The translations under genes and the position numbers were made by a program. The notes under the pieces are model-generated. The model saw only the letters and a program-made list of their open reading frames with translations. It did no database searches and had not been told where the DNA came from. A stretch of DNA of 64,000 nt from Methylocystis sp. Sn-Cys. GTDB taxonomy: Bacteria > Pseudomonadota > Alphaproteobacteria > Rhizobiales > Beijerinckiaceae. Shown here piece after piece: positions 1-8,817 of this stretch. The first letter of the stretch is position 1. Every line of letters begins with the position of its first letter. The stretch is taken from positions 1 to 64,000 of the forward strand of contig NZ_JAERVJ010000011.1 of assembly GCF_016745395.1 (NCBI RefSeq), read 5' to 3'.

Positions 1-54
1 GACGAATAAAGTTCGGAGCCGCGCTGACCTTCTACGATGTGTGAATCCGATAGC

Positions 55-84
55 GCTTTAGCGGGGGAGGGACAGGGAGGGGGC
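55..84. repeat. Partial copy of intergenic repeat family R4
   Basis: This GC-rich stretch ends in the same purine run (GGGGGAGGGACAGGGAGGGG) that closes the full copies at 8633-8748 and 21124-21241. Only one half is present here. The rest of positions 1-181 holds nothing else I can recognise. Confidence 0.6.
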
Positions 85-181
85 GCCTCTCATTGTCGAT
101 GGCTATGAAGGCTTGCATCGCGCGGCGTCTACAACAAGGCGGAATACGAACCGCAGGAATGAAACCCGACAGGAAGTTCGA

Positions 182-718
182 ATGGACATTGTCGAAACCG
201 ACCGGCTGATTTTGAGAAACTTCAGGCAGGGCGACGCCGCCGATCTCTTTGCCTATCTGCGTCAACCCAGGTCGAATTGTTTCGTCTCACTCAGACTTGC
301 GGATCTCGACGCCGCGCAAGCGGAAGTGGAGACGCGCAGTCGCAGTGATGAGCATATCGCTGTGTGCTTGCGGGGCGTCGACAGGCTGATCGGCGATTTG
401 TTCTGCGTCCATGAGCCGCCCGACACATTTTCTGTGGGGTGGAATTTCAACGCGGATTTCGGCGGCGCCGGTTACGCCACCGAAGCCGCGCGGGCGCTCG
501 TCGAGTATTTGTTCACGGTGAAGCAGGCCCGGCGTCTCTACGCTTATGTGGAGGAAGACAATTTCGCCTCGCAGCGCCTGTGCGAAAGATTGGGGATGCG
601 GAGGGAGGGGCTGTTCAGAGAGTTCGTGTCCTTCGTGACCGATGACGACGGCGCCCCGATATTCGAGAACACGATGCAATACGCCATCCTGCGTAAAGAG
701 TGGACGGCGCGACGATAA
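182..718 (+). CDS. GNAT-family N-acetyltransferase (RimJ/RimL-like)
   Basis: The 178-residue product opens with the pattern ETDRLILRNF, typical of the N-terminal strand of RimJ/RimL-type acetyltransferases, and carries the acetyl-CoA-binding region around GGAGYATEAARALVEYLF followed by ASQRLCERLGMRREG. Such enzymes move an acetyl group from acetyl-CoA to an amine on a protein or small molecule; the substrate cannot be told from sequence. I chose the ATG at 182 rather than the in-frame ATG at 113 because homology begins there and an AGGAAG ribosome-binding site lies just upstream. It is convergent with the transporter operon that follows. Confidence 0.85.
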   Translation: MDIVETDRLILRNFRQGDAADLFAYLRQPRSNCFVSLRLADLDAAQAEVETRSRSDEHIAVCLRGVDRLIGDLFCVHEPPDTFSVGWNFNADFGGAGYATEAARALVEYLFTVKQARRLYAYVEEDNFASQRLCERLGMRREGLFREFVSFVTDDDGAPIFENTMQYAILRKEWTARR

Positions 719-747
719 CCGTCCAGGTCTTCCAGCTTGTTGTTCGA

Positions 748-1500
748 CTATGAAGGCTCGCGACGCGCCGCGGCCAACGCCTCGCGCGCTTGCGCCTCCA
801 GCGTCTCGGCCGCTTCCTTGCTGAGCCGCCCCCGCGGCGTCGCAATGTCGAGCGTCGCGACGACGCGGGCGGGGCGCGGCGAGAGCAGGAAAATCCGGTC
901 CGCGAGCGCGGTCGCCTCGGCAAGGTCATGCGTCACGATCAGCGTCGTGATGTGTTTCTCCTCGATCAGCGCCGCGATCTTGTCGCGCAGCGCGCGCGCG
1001 AGCGCGGCGTCGAGCGACACGAGCGGCTCGTCGAGAATGAGAAGATCGGGCTTTACGGCGAGCGCCCGCGCGAGCGCTGCGCGCCGCGCCAGGCCAAGCG
1101 ACAATTCGCCCGGATAATGTGTCGCATGCTCGCCAAGCGAGAGTTCGTCGAGCAGCGCGGCGATCTCATCCTCGCTCGCCTCCGGCGCGGCGATGCGGAT
1201 GTTGTCGGCGACGCTGCGCCAGGGCAGCAGGCGCGGCTCCTGAAACACCATGCCGAGCCGGCCATGGGCGGGCAAATGAATATCGCCGGCATAATCATGG
1301 TCGAGCCCGGCGATCAGCCGCAGCAAAGTCGTCTTGCCGCAGCCCGAGGGGCCGACGAGGGCGCCCGCCTGTCCGATCGGCAGAGTCAGGCGCAGATCGT
1401 CGAGCGCGCGCAACGCCCGCCCGTCGGCGCTCCTGTGATCCTTATGCGCGATCGCGACGTCGAGCGCCGCCGCGCCGCCAGCGGGCGACATGTCGTTCAA
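748..1500 (-). CDS. ABC transporter ATP-binding protein, SsuB/TauB-like
   Basis: This 250-residue ATPase belongs to the nitrate/sulfonate/taurine importer class. Walker A is GPSGCGKTT, the Q-loop is MVFQEPRLLPW as in SsuB/TauB, Walker B is LLILDEP and the H-loop is IVTHDLAEA. The signature motif reads LSLGLARR instead of the usual LSGGQ/M-x-QR, which is atypical. The start overlaps the end of the permease gene by 59 bases, so translational coupling is likely. It would energise uptake through the permease encoded upstream. The substrate is unknown; there are no desulfonation or nitrate-reduction genes beside it. Confidence 0.85.
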   Translation of the reverse strand: MNDMSPAGGAAALDVAIAHKDHRSADGRALRALDDLRLTLPIGQAGALVGPSGCGKTTLLRLIAGLDHDYAGDIHLPAHGRLGMVFQEPRLLPWRSVADNIRIAAPEASEDEIAALLDELSLGEHATHYPGELSLGLARRAALARALAVKPDLLILDEPLVSLDAALARALRDKIAALIEEKHITTLIVTHDLAEATALADRIFLLSPRPARVVATLDIATPRGRLSKEAAETLEAQAREALAAARREPS

Positions 1501-2197
1501 GGGGTTGCACCAGAAAGGTTTCGACGGCGAGCATGAGGCCGACGAAGGGAAGAGCGTAGGCGAACAGCAGCTTCATGTCGAATTGCTGGAACGCCATATT
1601 GATCTCGAAGCCCACGCCGTTGGAGCGCCCGAGCAGCTCGACGACGAGCACGATCTTCCACACGAGCGAGAGGCCTGAGCGCGTCGCCGCGGCGAAATAG
1701 GGCGCAAGCTGCGGCAGGACGACGTGCTGCAACCGCATGGCCGGTGAGAATTTGAAGGCCTGCGCCATTTCCTCGAGCTGCGGATCGAGCGCGCGGGCGC
1801 CTTCGCGGATCATGACGACGGCGTTCGGCAGCTTGTTCAGCGCCACGGCGCCGATGGCGGCGGCCTCCGTCAAGCCCGCCCAGACATAGGCCAAGACGAT
1901 CACGACCAGCGCCGGCAGATTGAGCAGCGCGACGAGCCAGGGGTCGAGCAGGCGGTCGGCGATCCTGTTGCGGCCCATCAGATAGCCGATGGCCGCGCCG
2001 AGGCTCATGGCGAGAACGAAGGCGGCGATCACGCGGGCGAGCGTGATGGCCAGATTAGAAAACAGCGCGCCGGAACGCGCTTCCTCCATGATCGCCTCGA
2101 ATACGAGCGCCGGCCCCGGCAAGCGCCGCGGCTCAGAGAGCCATGCGCCAATCTGCCAAAGGCCGAGAAGCGTCGCGAGCGATATGAGGCGGATCAA
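1442..2197 (-). CDS. ABC transporter permease, SsuC/TauC-like
   Basis: The 251-residue protein is an integral membrane permease with an N-terminal membrane segment and several further hydrophobic helices. The cytoplasmic coupling loop is visible at about residues 130-165 (LEEMAQAFKFSPAMRL, the EAA-type loop that contacts the ATPase). The start codon overlaps the stop of the binding-protein gene by four bases (ATGA), and its end overlaps the ATPase gene. Together the three form a complete binding-protein-dependent importer transcribed on the minus strand. Confidence 0.85.
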   Translation of the reverse strand: MIRLISLATLLGLWQIGAWLSEPRRLPGPALVFEAIMEEARSGALFSNLAITLARVIAAFVLAMSLGAAIGYLMGRNRIADRLLDPWLVALLNLPALVVIVLAYVWAGLTEAAAIGAVALNKLPNAVVMIREGARALDPQLEEMAQAFKFSPAMRLQHVVLPQLAPYFAAATRSGLSLVWKIVLVVELLGRSNGVGFEINMAFQQFDMKLLFAYALPFVGLMLAVETFLVQPLERHVARWRRGGARRRDRA

Positions 2198-3162
2198 CGC
2201 GCGGCGGCCTCGCCGCCCTTGTAGAAGGTTCCCGGCGCGAGGGTCTTGCCGGGGCCGACGAGCTTCTCGCCCCCGGTTTCGGCCAGCACCTTGTAGAGCG
2301 CGGCGGCGTCCGCCTCTTCCTCCGCGATCGGTCGCTTGGGAATTCCCGCGACATAGCGCTTGCGGTAGATGTCGAGCGTCGCGGCGTCCTTTTGGCCGAT
2401 ACGGCTTGCCGCCGCCGCCCAGGCTTTGTCGTCCGTGGCGATGAGCGCTTTGGCCTTGCCCGTCATCACGAAAAACCGGGCCAGCGCGTCCTTGTTTTTG
2501 GCGGCGAAAGCGTCGTCGAACACATAGCCGGTGATGACGACATTGCCTTTGGCGCCGAGCGCCTTCTCCACATCGACGATGTCGATCGCGCGCGCGAAAC
2601 CCTTGCCTTCGAGATCAGCCGCGAAATTCCAAAATTCCAGCGCCGCGTCGATTTCGCCCTGCAGGGCCTTTTCGGCGATGAGCGGCGGCGCGCCATAAAG
2701 GATGGTGGCGCTTTTCGCGAGATCGACGCCTTGCTTCAGCGCGAAGGCTTCGAGCATCAGCCAGCTCTTATCCAAAGGCCCGCCAGCGACGCCGAGCTTC
2801 TTGCCGACGAGATCCTTCACGCTTTTGATCGAGGCGTCCCGCGTCATCACCGCGCCGACCCCGGTGGAGTAGGGGTAAAGCGTGAGCTTCGCGCCCTGGG
2901 CGCGCTCACGCGCGACCCAGAGCCAGTCCGAAACGATAAGATCCGCGCTTCCGCCCTGAATGGCGATCTTGCCGGCCTCCGGCGAGGCCAGCTCCGTCAC
3001 CTCGAGCTCGAGTCCCGCCGCCTTGTCGAGGCCGAAGGCTTTCACGGCGGCCATCTCCCAGCCGGTCGTGCCGGTCTTCTGCAAGGCGAGGCGCAGTTTC
3101 TCCGCCTGCGCCGGCGCGGCGAGAAGAAGAGCGGCGGCGAGAAAGGCGAGGCGGCGTTTCAT
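2194..3162 (-). CDS. ABC transporter periplasmic substrate-binding protein, SsuA/TauA-like
   Basis: From the ATG at 3162 the product has 322 residues and a clear signal peptide (MKRRLAFLAAALLLAAPAQA). Longer in-frame starts would add a charged, non-homologous leader, so I reject them. The mature part has the NMT1/SsuA-type fold pattern: ALQKTGTTGWEMAAVKAFGLD, then IQGGSADLIVSDW and KDLVGKKLGVAGGPLDKSW. It should capture a small anion-like or aromatic substrate in the periplasm and deliver it to the permease. Substrate identity is not visible. It heads the three-gene importer operon. Confidence 0.85.
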   Translation of the reverse strand: MKRRLAFLAAALLLAAPAQAEKLRLALQKTGTTGWEMAAVKAFGLDKAAGLELEVTELASPEAGKIAIQGGSADLIVSDWLWVARERAQGAKLTLYPYSTGVGAVMTRDASIKSVKDLVGKKLGVAGGPLDKSWLMLEAFALKQGVDLAKSATILYGAPPLIAEKALQGEIDAALEFWNFAADLEGKGFARAIDIVDVEKALGAKGNVVITGYVFDDAFAAKNKDALARFFVMTGKAKALIATDDKAWAAAASRIGQKDAATLDIYRKRYVAGIPKRPIAEEEADAAALYKVLAETGGEKLVGPGKTLAPGTFYKGGEAAAR

Positions 3163-3220
3163 GTGCTTTCCTGGATTAGCGGCGGTGGTCTTACCGCAGG
3201 AAAAGCCCTGCGTCGATGCG

Positions 3221-4453
3221 CTACCGGGTCGCGCGCGCGAGCATTCGATCATAGACCGCAAGGGTTTCCGCGACATGGCGCTCCAGCGTCGCCGGCGACG
3301 CCCAATAGGCGTCATAGGCCTTGTTCGACATTTGCGCGATCACCGCGTCGTTTCTCAGCTCGCGGATGGCGGAGGCCAGCGACTCCACGTCGCCGCTCTT
3401 GAACCATAATCCGGTAACGCCATCCTCCACCGCCTCGCGCGCCGCGCAGCCGTCGGCCACGATAACCGGCGTGCCCGTCGCTTTCGCCTCCAGCGCGGTG
3501 AGCCCGAAGGTCTCGTACCAGAGCGAGGGAAACACCAAGGCGCGCGCCGCGCGCATCGCCGCGCGCACCTCTGCCGGCGAGCGCCAGCCGAGGAGTTGCG
3601 CTTGCGGATAGCGCGCGGCAAGCTCCCCGGCGATCGGGCCGTCCCCGACGAAGATCGGCGTCACGCCCGCCCGCTGCGCCGCTTCGGCGAAGAGAAACGC
3701 GCCCTTTTCGGCCGAAAGCCTGCCCACGAAAAGGAAGCCGCCGTCCGTCGGGTCGCCCTTATGGCCCAGCGGCTCGGCTTCCACCGGATTGGTCACGCGA
3801 TGGATGGCCGCGCCCGGCGGCAGGCAGGAGGCGAGCACTTTCTCCTGCAGATCCGAGAGCAGCAGAATATCGGAGAAGGTTTCGGCCAGATGCGCGACAT
3901 GCTCGGCGATGAAAAGGCGGATGTTGCGCCAGAGTTTGAATGGATAGTTGCGCGAGTCGCAATGCGTCCTCCAGCAGGCCAAGGACATGGGCTTCAAGGG
4001 GCAGACGTCGTTTTTCTGGAAATTATAGAATCCGCCATTCGGGCAGCTCAGGAAGAATTCATGCATCGTATAGGCGGCAGGCAAGCCGCTCGCCTGTATC
4101 GGCCTGGCGATCGACGGCGACAGCGCCTTCGCCCAGCCATGCACATGGACGATCGCTCGCTCCCTCGCGAGTGCGCTCAGCGTCTCGTCGAGCGCCTTTG
4201 CGGCTTCGAAATTCCAGATTCCCTGCCGGGCCGCGTCGAGGCGGGAGGGATTGCCGAGAATATCATGCTGGCCGAGACTAACGGTTTCGACGCCGGCCGC
4301 CTCTAAGCGCGCATCGGCCGGGCCGCAGGCGGAAAAGAAAATCACCCGGGCGCCCGCGGCCTTCAGGCCCAGCGCGCTTTCGATCGCGACCTTGGATTGG
4401 CCGCCGCTGACAAAGGCATGATCCACGCAGATGACGACGGTGAAAGGGCGCAT
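3221..4453 (-). CDS. Glycosyltransferase family 4 protein
   Basis: The 410-residue protein has the two-domain layout of GT-B retaining glycosyltransferases: an N-terminal acceptor domain (VDHAFVSGGQSKVA) and a C-terminal donor domain with FLFVGRLSAEKG and the E-x7-E region ETFGLTALEAKATGTPVI. Such enzymes transfer sugars from nucleotide-sugars to lipopolysaccharide, exopolysaccharide or glycolipid. The 58-base gap to the importer operon on the same strand would allow co-transcription, but no shared function is evident. No other polysaccharide genes lie nearby. Confidence 0.8.
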   Translation of the reverse strand: MRPFTVVICVDHAFVSGGQSKVAIESALGLKAAGARVIFFSACGPADARLEAAGVETVSLGQHDILGNPSRLDAARQGIWNFEAAKALDETLSALARERAIVHVHGWAKALSPSIARPIQASGLPAAYTMHEFFLSCPNGGFYNFQKNDVCPLKPMSLACWRTHCDSRNYPFKLWRNIRLFIAEHVAHLAETFSDILLLSDLQEKVLASCLPPGAAIHRVTNPVEAEPLGHKGDPTDGGFLFVGRLSAEKGAFLFAEAAQRAGVTPIFVGDGPIAGELAARYPQAQLLGWRSPAEVRAAMRAARALVFPSLWYETFGLTALEAKATGTPVIVADGCAAREAVEDGVTGLWFKSGDVESLASAIRELRNDAVIAQMSNKAYDAYWASPATLERHVAETLAVYDRMLARATR

Positions 4454-4672
4454 GGCGGCTCCAGGGAAAAGACGCGGAACCTTACCGAGGCGAGCTTGCG
4501 CGGGCGTAAATGCGGGGCGCCCCTCAATGTATTCATAGGTTTAAAGCTAAGCTTTATTAATCTTTTGCGCGCAATTTTGAGAGCTGTGCAATTATCGAGT
4601 GCTTTGTCTGCGAAACGCGTTGCGAGCGAGAGACAATTCATTTGATTTTAGCGCGGGCACGGGAAGCGCTTC
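4454..4672. other. Divergent intergenic region
   Basis: This 219-base gap separates divergent genes (glycosyltransferase and GGDEF-EAL protein). It is locally AT-richer around 4535-4600, as expected for promoters in both directions, but I cannot assign a specific box. No repeat or RNA was seen. Confidence 0.4.
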
Positions 4673-6538
4673 ATGGATAGGGCGGACATGGACTGCAGCG
4701 GCTGCGGGAAGCCTTCCATGCTCGGGCTGAAAGCAATACAGCACGCGGCTCTGGAAGGCGTCGCGCGCGACCAGCCCGTGAAGGCGATCATGAACCGGCT
4801 CTGCCTTCAGGTGGAGCGGCTGGCGCCCGGCGTCATCTGCTCGATTCTGTCGGTGGACCCTCTGGGAAAATTGCGTGTGCTGGCGGCGCCCAGCCTGCCG
4901 GAGGATTATTCCGCCGCGATCGACGGTCTGCTGATCGGCCCGTCGGTCGGCTCCTGCGGCACGGCCGCCTATTTCGGCAAATCCGTCGAGGTGACGGACA
5001 TCGCCACCGATCCGCTCTGGGCGGATTTCAAGGATCTCGCTTTGCCGATCGGGCTGCGCGCCTGCTGGTCGTCGCCCATACGCGCCTCCGACGGCCGGGT
5101 CATCGGCGCATTCGCCTTCTATTACCGCACCTGCCGTGGCCCGAGCGCGCTCGACCGCACCATTGTCGAGGCCTGCATAAACCTTTGCGCCATCGCTCTG
5201 GAGCAGGAGGAGCGCAAAGCCAGCATCCATCGCCTCGCTTATTTCGACGGCCTGACCGGGGTCGCCAATCGCGCGGCGTTCGAAAAACGTGGACGCGAGG
5301 CGGTGTCGGAGGCGGTCAAGAACGACTCCAGCCTCGCCATCCATTGGATCGATCTGGACGGCTTCAAGAATATCAACGATACGCTCGGCCACGGGGCCGG
5401 AGACGCGGCGCTGCAAATCATCGCCAAGCGGATTGCGGACGTGCTGCGCTCTGGAGAGTATCTCGCCCGGATCGGCGGCGATGAATTCGTGGTGCTCCAG
5501 CAAGCCGCCGGCAAGCAGGAGGATGTAGAGGCGCTCGCCCGCCGGCTGATCGCGGCGGCGAGCGAGCCCGTCGATTTCGGCTTCGGGGTCTTCACCTCCA
5601 TCGGCGCCAGCATCGGGGTCGCGCGCGCGCCGCAGGACGGCCTGGCGCTTCCCGATCTGATGAAAAAGGCCGACCTCGCGCTCTATGAGGCAAAGCTCGC
5701 CGGCCGCAGGCGGTTCTGCTTTTTCGACGCCGAGATCGAAGCCCATTTCGCCTCGCGCTGGCAATTGGAGCAAGATCTCAAGCTGGCGCTCGCCCGTCAG
5801 GAGTTCGAGCTCTATTTCCAGCCGATCGTCGATCTTGCCGAGGCGAAGCTCGCAGGCTTCGAGGCGCTGCTGCGCTGGCGCCGGCCGGGCCACGGTTTGC
5901 TGAGCCCGCCGCTGTTTCTCGACATCGCCGAACGCATGGGGCTGATCAACGACATTGGCGCCTGGGTTTTGAAGGAGGCCTGCACATGCGGGGCGTCGCT
6001 GCCGCACCCGCTTCGCGTCGCCGTCAATCTCTCGCCGACGCAATTGCTCAAGCCCGGCTTTGCGCTGGAGGTGGCCAGGATCGTCGGTGAAAGCAAATTC
6101 TCCCCACGCCGGCTCGAGCTCGAAATCACAGAATCGGCGCTTTTTCTGGAGAACAGCGCCACGCTCGCTTGCCTGAAGGATCTGCGGCGCCTCGGCATTT
6201 CCGTCGCCCTCGACGACTTCGGCACGGGATTTTCCGCCTTGTCGCATCTGCGGGTTTTCCCGGTCGACCGGATCAAGATCGATCGGTCCTTCGTGCAGGA
6301 GGCCGACAAAAACCCCGAAACGGCGTCGATCATCCGCGCCATCACCGGGCTGGCGCGGGAGCTCGGGGTCAGGACAACGGCCGAGGGGATCGAAACCGAG
6401 GCGCAGTTGCGCAAGCTCAAGAGCCTGGGCTGCGACGAAATCCAGGGCTATCTGGTCAGCCGCCCCAAGCCGCTCGGGGCCTTCCAGAATTTGGAGGAGC
6501 TGGCGGTCGGCGGCTCCCGCCCGGCGAAGACGGCGTAA
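4673..6538 (+). CDS. GAF-GGDEF-EAL protein, cyclic-di-GMP synthase/phosphodiesterase
   Basis: The 621-residue cytoplasmic protein has an N-terminal GAF sensor domain (about residues 25-175), a GGDEF domain (about 185-345) and an EAL domain (about 360-605). The GGDEF active-site motif RIGGDEF is intact. In the EAL domain the key elements are present: FEALLRW, NLSPTQL, LEITESAL, DDFGTGFS, IKIDRSFV and TAEGIE. Both activities could therefore operate, with the GAF domain setting the balance. There are no transmembrane helices. The N-terminus carries a CSGCGKP motif that could bind metal, which is speculative. It appears monocistronic. Confidence 0.92.
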   Translation: MDRADMDCSGCGKPSMLGLKAIQHAALEGVARDQPVKAIMNRLCLQVERLAPGVICSILSVDPLGKLRVLAAPSLPEDYSAAIDGLLIGPSVGSCGTAAYFGKSVEVTDIATDPLWADFKDLALPIGLRACWSSPIRASDGRVIGAFAFYYRTCRGPSALDRTIVEACINLCAIALEQEERKASIHRLAYFDGLTGVANRAAFEKRGREAVSEAVKNDSSLAIHWIDLDGFKNINDTLGHGAGDAALQIIAKRIADVLRSGEYLARIGGDEFVVLQQAAGKQEDVEALARRLIAAASEPVDFGFGVFTSIGASIGVARAPQDGLALPDLMKKADLALYEAKLAGRRRFCFFDAEIEAHFASRWQLEQDLKLALARQEFELYFQPIVDLAEAKLAGFEALLRWRRPGHGLLSPPLFLDIAERMGLINDIGAWVLKEACTCGASLPHPLRVAVNLSPTQLLKPGFALEVARIVGESKFSPRRLELEITESALFLENSATLACLKDLRRLGISVALDDFGTGFSALSHLRVFPVDRIKIDRSFVQEADKNPETASIIRAITGLARELGVRTTAEGIETEAQLRKLKSLGCDEIQGYLVSRPKPLGAFQNLEELAVGGSRPAKTA

Positions 6539-6612
6539 GCGCGACCATTCGTCCGCCAATCCTTTGGCTGGAGCCTCGCGCATCCCCTTCCGAATCGCGC
6601 TAAGATGGCCGC

Positions 6613-8628
6613 ATGGCCACGAAACCCGATCTTTTCGGCGGCGCGCCGCGCAAGGCGCCCGCGCCCAAAACCGCCGCGAAACCGACCCCTGCGGAATATG
6701 ACGCCGGCTCCATCGAGGTGCTCGAGGGGCTGGAGCCCGTCCGCCGGCGCCCCGGCATGTATATCGGCGGCACGGACGAGACCGCGCTGCACCACCTCTT
6801 CGCCGAGGTGCTCGACAACGCCATGGACGAGGCTGTCGCCGGCTACGCCACCTTCATCGAGGTGACGCTGGAGCCCGATGGCTGGCTGACGGTCAACGAC
6901 AATGGCCGCGGCATCCCGGTCGGCCCGCATCCCAAGATGAAGGACAAATCCGCGCTGGAGGTCGTCATGACCGTCCTTCACGCGGGCGGCAAATTCGATT
7001 CCGGCGCATATCAGACCTCCGGCGGCCTGCACGGCGTCGGCGTGTCGGTTGTGAATGCTTTGTCAGAGAAGGTGGAAGTCGAGGTCGCGCGCGAGCAGCA
7101 GCTCTACCGCATGGCGTTCTCGCGCGGCCTGCCGCTCGGCAAGCTCGTCAATGTCGGCAAGATCAACAATCGCCGCGGCACGCGCGTGCGCTTCAAGCCG
7201 GACGCGCAGATTTTCGACGCGAACGCCCATTGGAAGCCGGCGCGGCTCTTCCGCATGGCGCGCTCCAAGGCCTATCTCTATGGCGGCGTGGAAATCCGCT
7301 GGCGCTGCGACCCCTCGCTCATCGAGCCGGGTTCGGACGTCCCCGCCGAGACGGTGCTGTGCTTCCCCGGCGGGTTGAAGGATTATCTCGCCCGCGAGAC
7401 GCACGATAAGGAACTCGTCACCGATCAACCCTTCTCCGGCAAGGTGACGCGCGAAGGCGGCCATGGCTCGCTCGAATGGGCGGTCGCCTGGTTCGCCGAG
7501 GACGACGGCTTCATCCATTCCTACTGCAACACGGTCTGGACGCCCGACGGCGGCACGCATGAGGCGGGTCTTCGAAACGCGCTATTGAAGGCGCTCAAGG
7601 ACCACGCCGATCGCACTGGTCAGACAAAGCGCTTCAAGGATGTGACCGCCGACGATCTGATGAGCCAGGCGGCGGCGATGATCTCCGTCTTCATCCGCGA
7701 CCCGCAGTTCCAGGGCCAGACCAAGAACCGGCTGATGAGCGCCGATGGCGCGCGCATCGTCGAGGGAACGGTGCGCGACGCCTTCGACCATTGGCTCGCC
7801 GCCGCGCCGACGCAGGCCAATAAGCTCCTCGACTTCGCGGTGACGCGCGCCGAAGAGCGCCTGCGCCGCAAGGCCGAGAAAGACGTCGCCCGCAAGACCG
7901 CGACGCGCAAATTGCGCCTGCCGGGCAAGCTCGTCGACTGCACCAATAATTCGGCGGAAGGCTCCGAACTGTTCATCGTCGAAGGCGATTCGGCCGGCGG
8001 CTCGGCGAAGGAGGGCCGCAATCGCACGATGCAGGCCATTCTTCCCCTGCGCGGCAAAATCCTCAACGTCGCCTCGGCGACGAAGGACAAGCTCCTCGCC
8101 AATCAGCAGCTCGCCGATCTCACGCAGGCGCTGGGTTGCGGGCTCGGCGCGCATTATCGCGAGGAGGAGCTTCGCTACGAGAAGGTCATCGTGATGACCG
8201 ACGCCGACGTCGACGGCGCCCATATCGCCTCGCTGCTCATCACCTTCTTCTACCGGCAGATGCCGCGGCTCATTGAGAACGGCCATCTCTATCTGGCGCA
8301 GCCGCCGCTCTATAAGCTCACGCAAGGCGCGAAGACGGTCTATGCGCGCGATGACGCCCATCGCGACGAGCTGATCCGCACCGTGCTCACCGGCAAGGGT
8401 AAGGTCGAGACCAACCGCTTCAAGGGCCTGGGCGAAATGAGCGCCGCCCAGCTCAAGGAAACGACCATGGACCCGGGAAAGCGCACGCTGCTCAAAGTGG
8501 TTCTGGTCGGCGAGGAGCGCGAGGAGGTGGCCGATTGCGTCGAGCGGCTGATGGGCAACAAGCCCGAGGCGCGCTTTGCGTTCATCCAGGAGAAGGCGGC
8601 CTTCGCGACGGAATTGCTGGATATTTGA
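6613..8628 (+). CDS. parE: DNA topoisomerase IV subunit B
   Basis: The 671-residue protein is full length for ParE. The GHKL ATPase domain shows EVLDNAMDEAVAG, NDNGRGIPVGPHP and the GGLHGVGVSVVNALS loop. The TOPRIM domain shows EGDSAGGSAKEGRNR and the metal-binding TDADVDGAHI. A C-terminal RFKGLGEM motif completes the family pattern. With ParC it decatenates replicated chromosomes using ATP. I prefer ParE to GyrB because of the short length without the GyrB insertion and the N-terminal extension style of alphaproteobacterial ParE; parC is not in the window. Confidence 0.92.
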   Translation: MATKPDLFGGAPRKAPAPKTAAKPTPAEYDAGSIEVLEGLEPVRRRPGMYIGGTDETALHHLFAEVLDNAMDEAVAGYATFIEVTLEPDGWLTVNDNGRGIPVGPHPKMKDKSALEVVMTVLHAGGKFDSGAYQTSGGLHGVGVSVVNALSEKVEVEVAREQQLYRMAFSRGLPLGKLVNVGKINNRRGTRVRFKPDAQIFDANAHWKPARLFRMARSKAYLYGGVEIRWRCDPSLIEPGSDVPAETVLCFPGGLKDYLARETHDKELVTDQPFSGKVTREGGHGSLEWAVAWFAEDDGFIHSYCNTVWTPDGGTHEAGLRNALLKALKDHADRTGQTKRFKDVTADDLMSQAAAMISVFIRDPQFQGQTKNRLMSADGARIVEGTVRDAFDHWLAAAPTQANKLLDFAVTRAEERLRRKAEKDVARKTATRKLRLPGKLVDCTNNSAEGSELFIVEGDSAGGSAKEGRNRTMQAILPLRGKILNVASATKDKLLANQQLADLTQALGCGLGAHYREEELRYEKVIVMTDADVDGAHIASLLITFFYRQMPRLIENGHLYLAQPPLYKLTQGAKTVYARDDAHRDELIRTVLTGKGKVETNRFKGLGEMSAAQLKETTMDPGKRTLLKVVLVGEEREEVADCVERLMGNKPEARFAFIQEKAAFATELLDI

Positions 8629-8632
8629 TTGG

Positions 8633-8748
8633 CCCCCTCCCTGTCCCTCCCCCGCAAGCGGGAGAGGGGACGCTCACGATCAGCATGGTCTATGAAGTCC
8701 GCAATCTGCCCCCTCTCCCGCGAAGCGGGGGAGGGACAGGGAGGGGGC
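8633..8748. repeat. Intergenic palindromic repeat, family R4, full copy
   Basis: About 116 bases begin with CCCCCTCCCTGTCCCTCCCC and end with its near reverse complement. The arms contain inner hairpins of the type CCCGC-AAG-CGGG. Related full copies lie at 21124-21241 and 50879-50997 and a half copy at 55-84. It sits four bases after the parE stop and may act as a 3-prime structure. The family resembles the mobile palindromic repeats common in Hyphomicrobiales. Confidence 0.85.
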
Positions 8749-8817
8749 CAACAGCCACCACCCGCTCGCGCCCGCGCCCGTCTGCCTCTATAATGCCGCA
8801 TCTCCGAAAGGTGATGC

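Noticed and set aside
4592-6583. A 663-codon open frame antisense to the GGDEF-EAL gene
   Set aside because: It is a shadow of the high-GC coding strand; the plus-strand product shows full domain motifs and the antisense one none.
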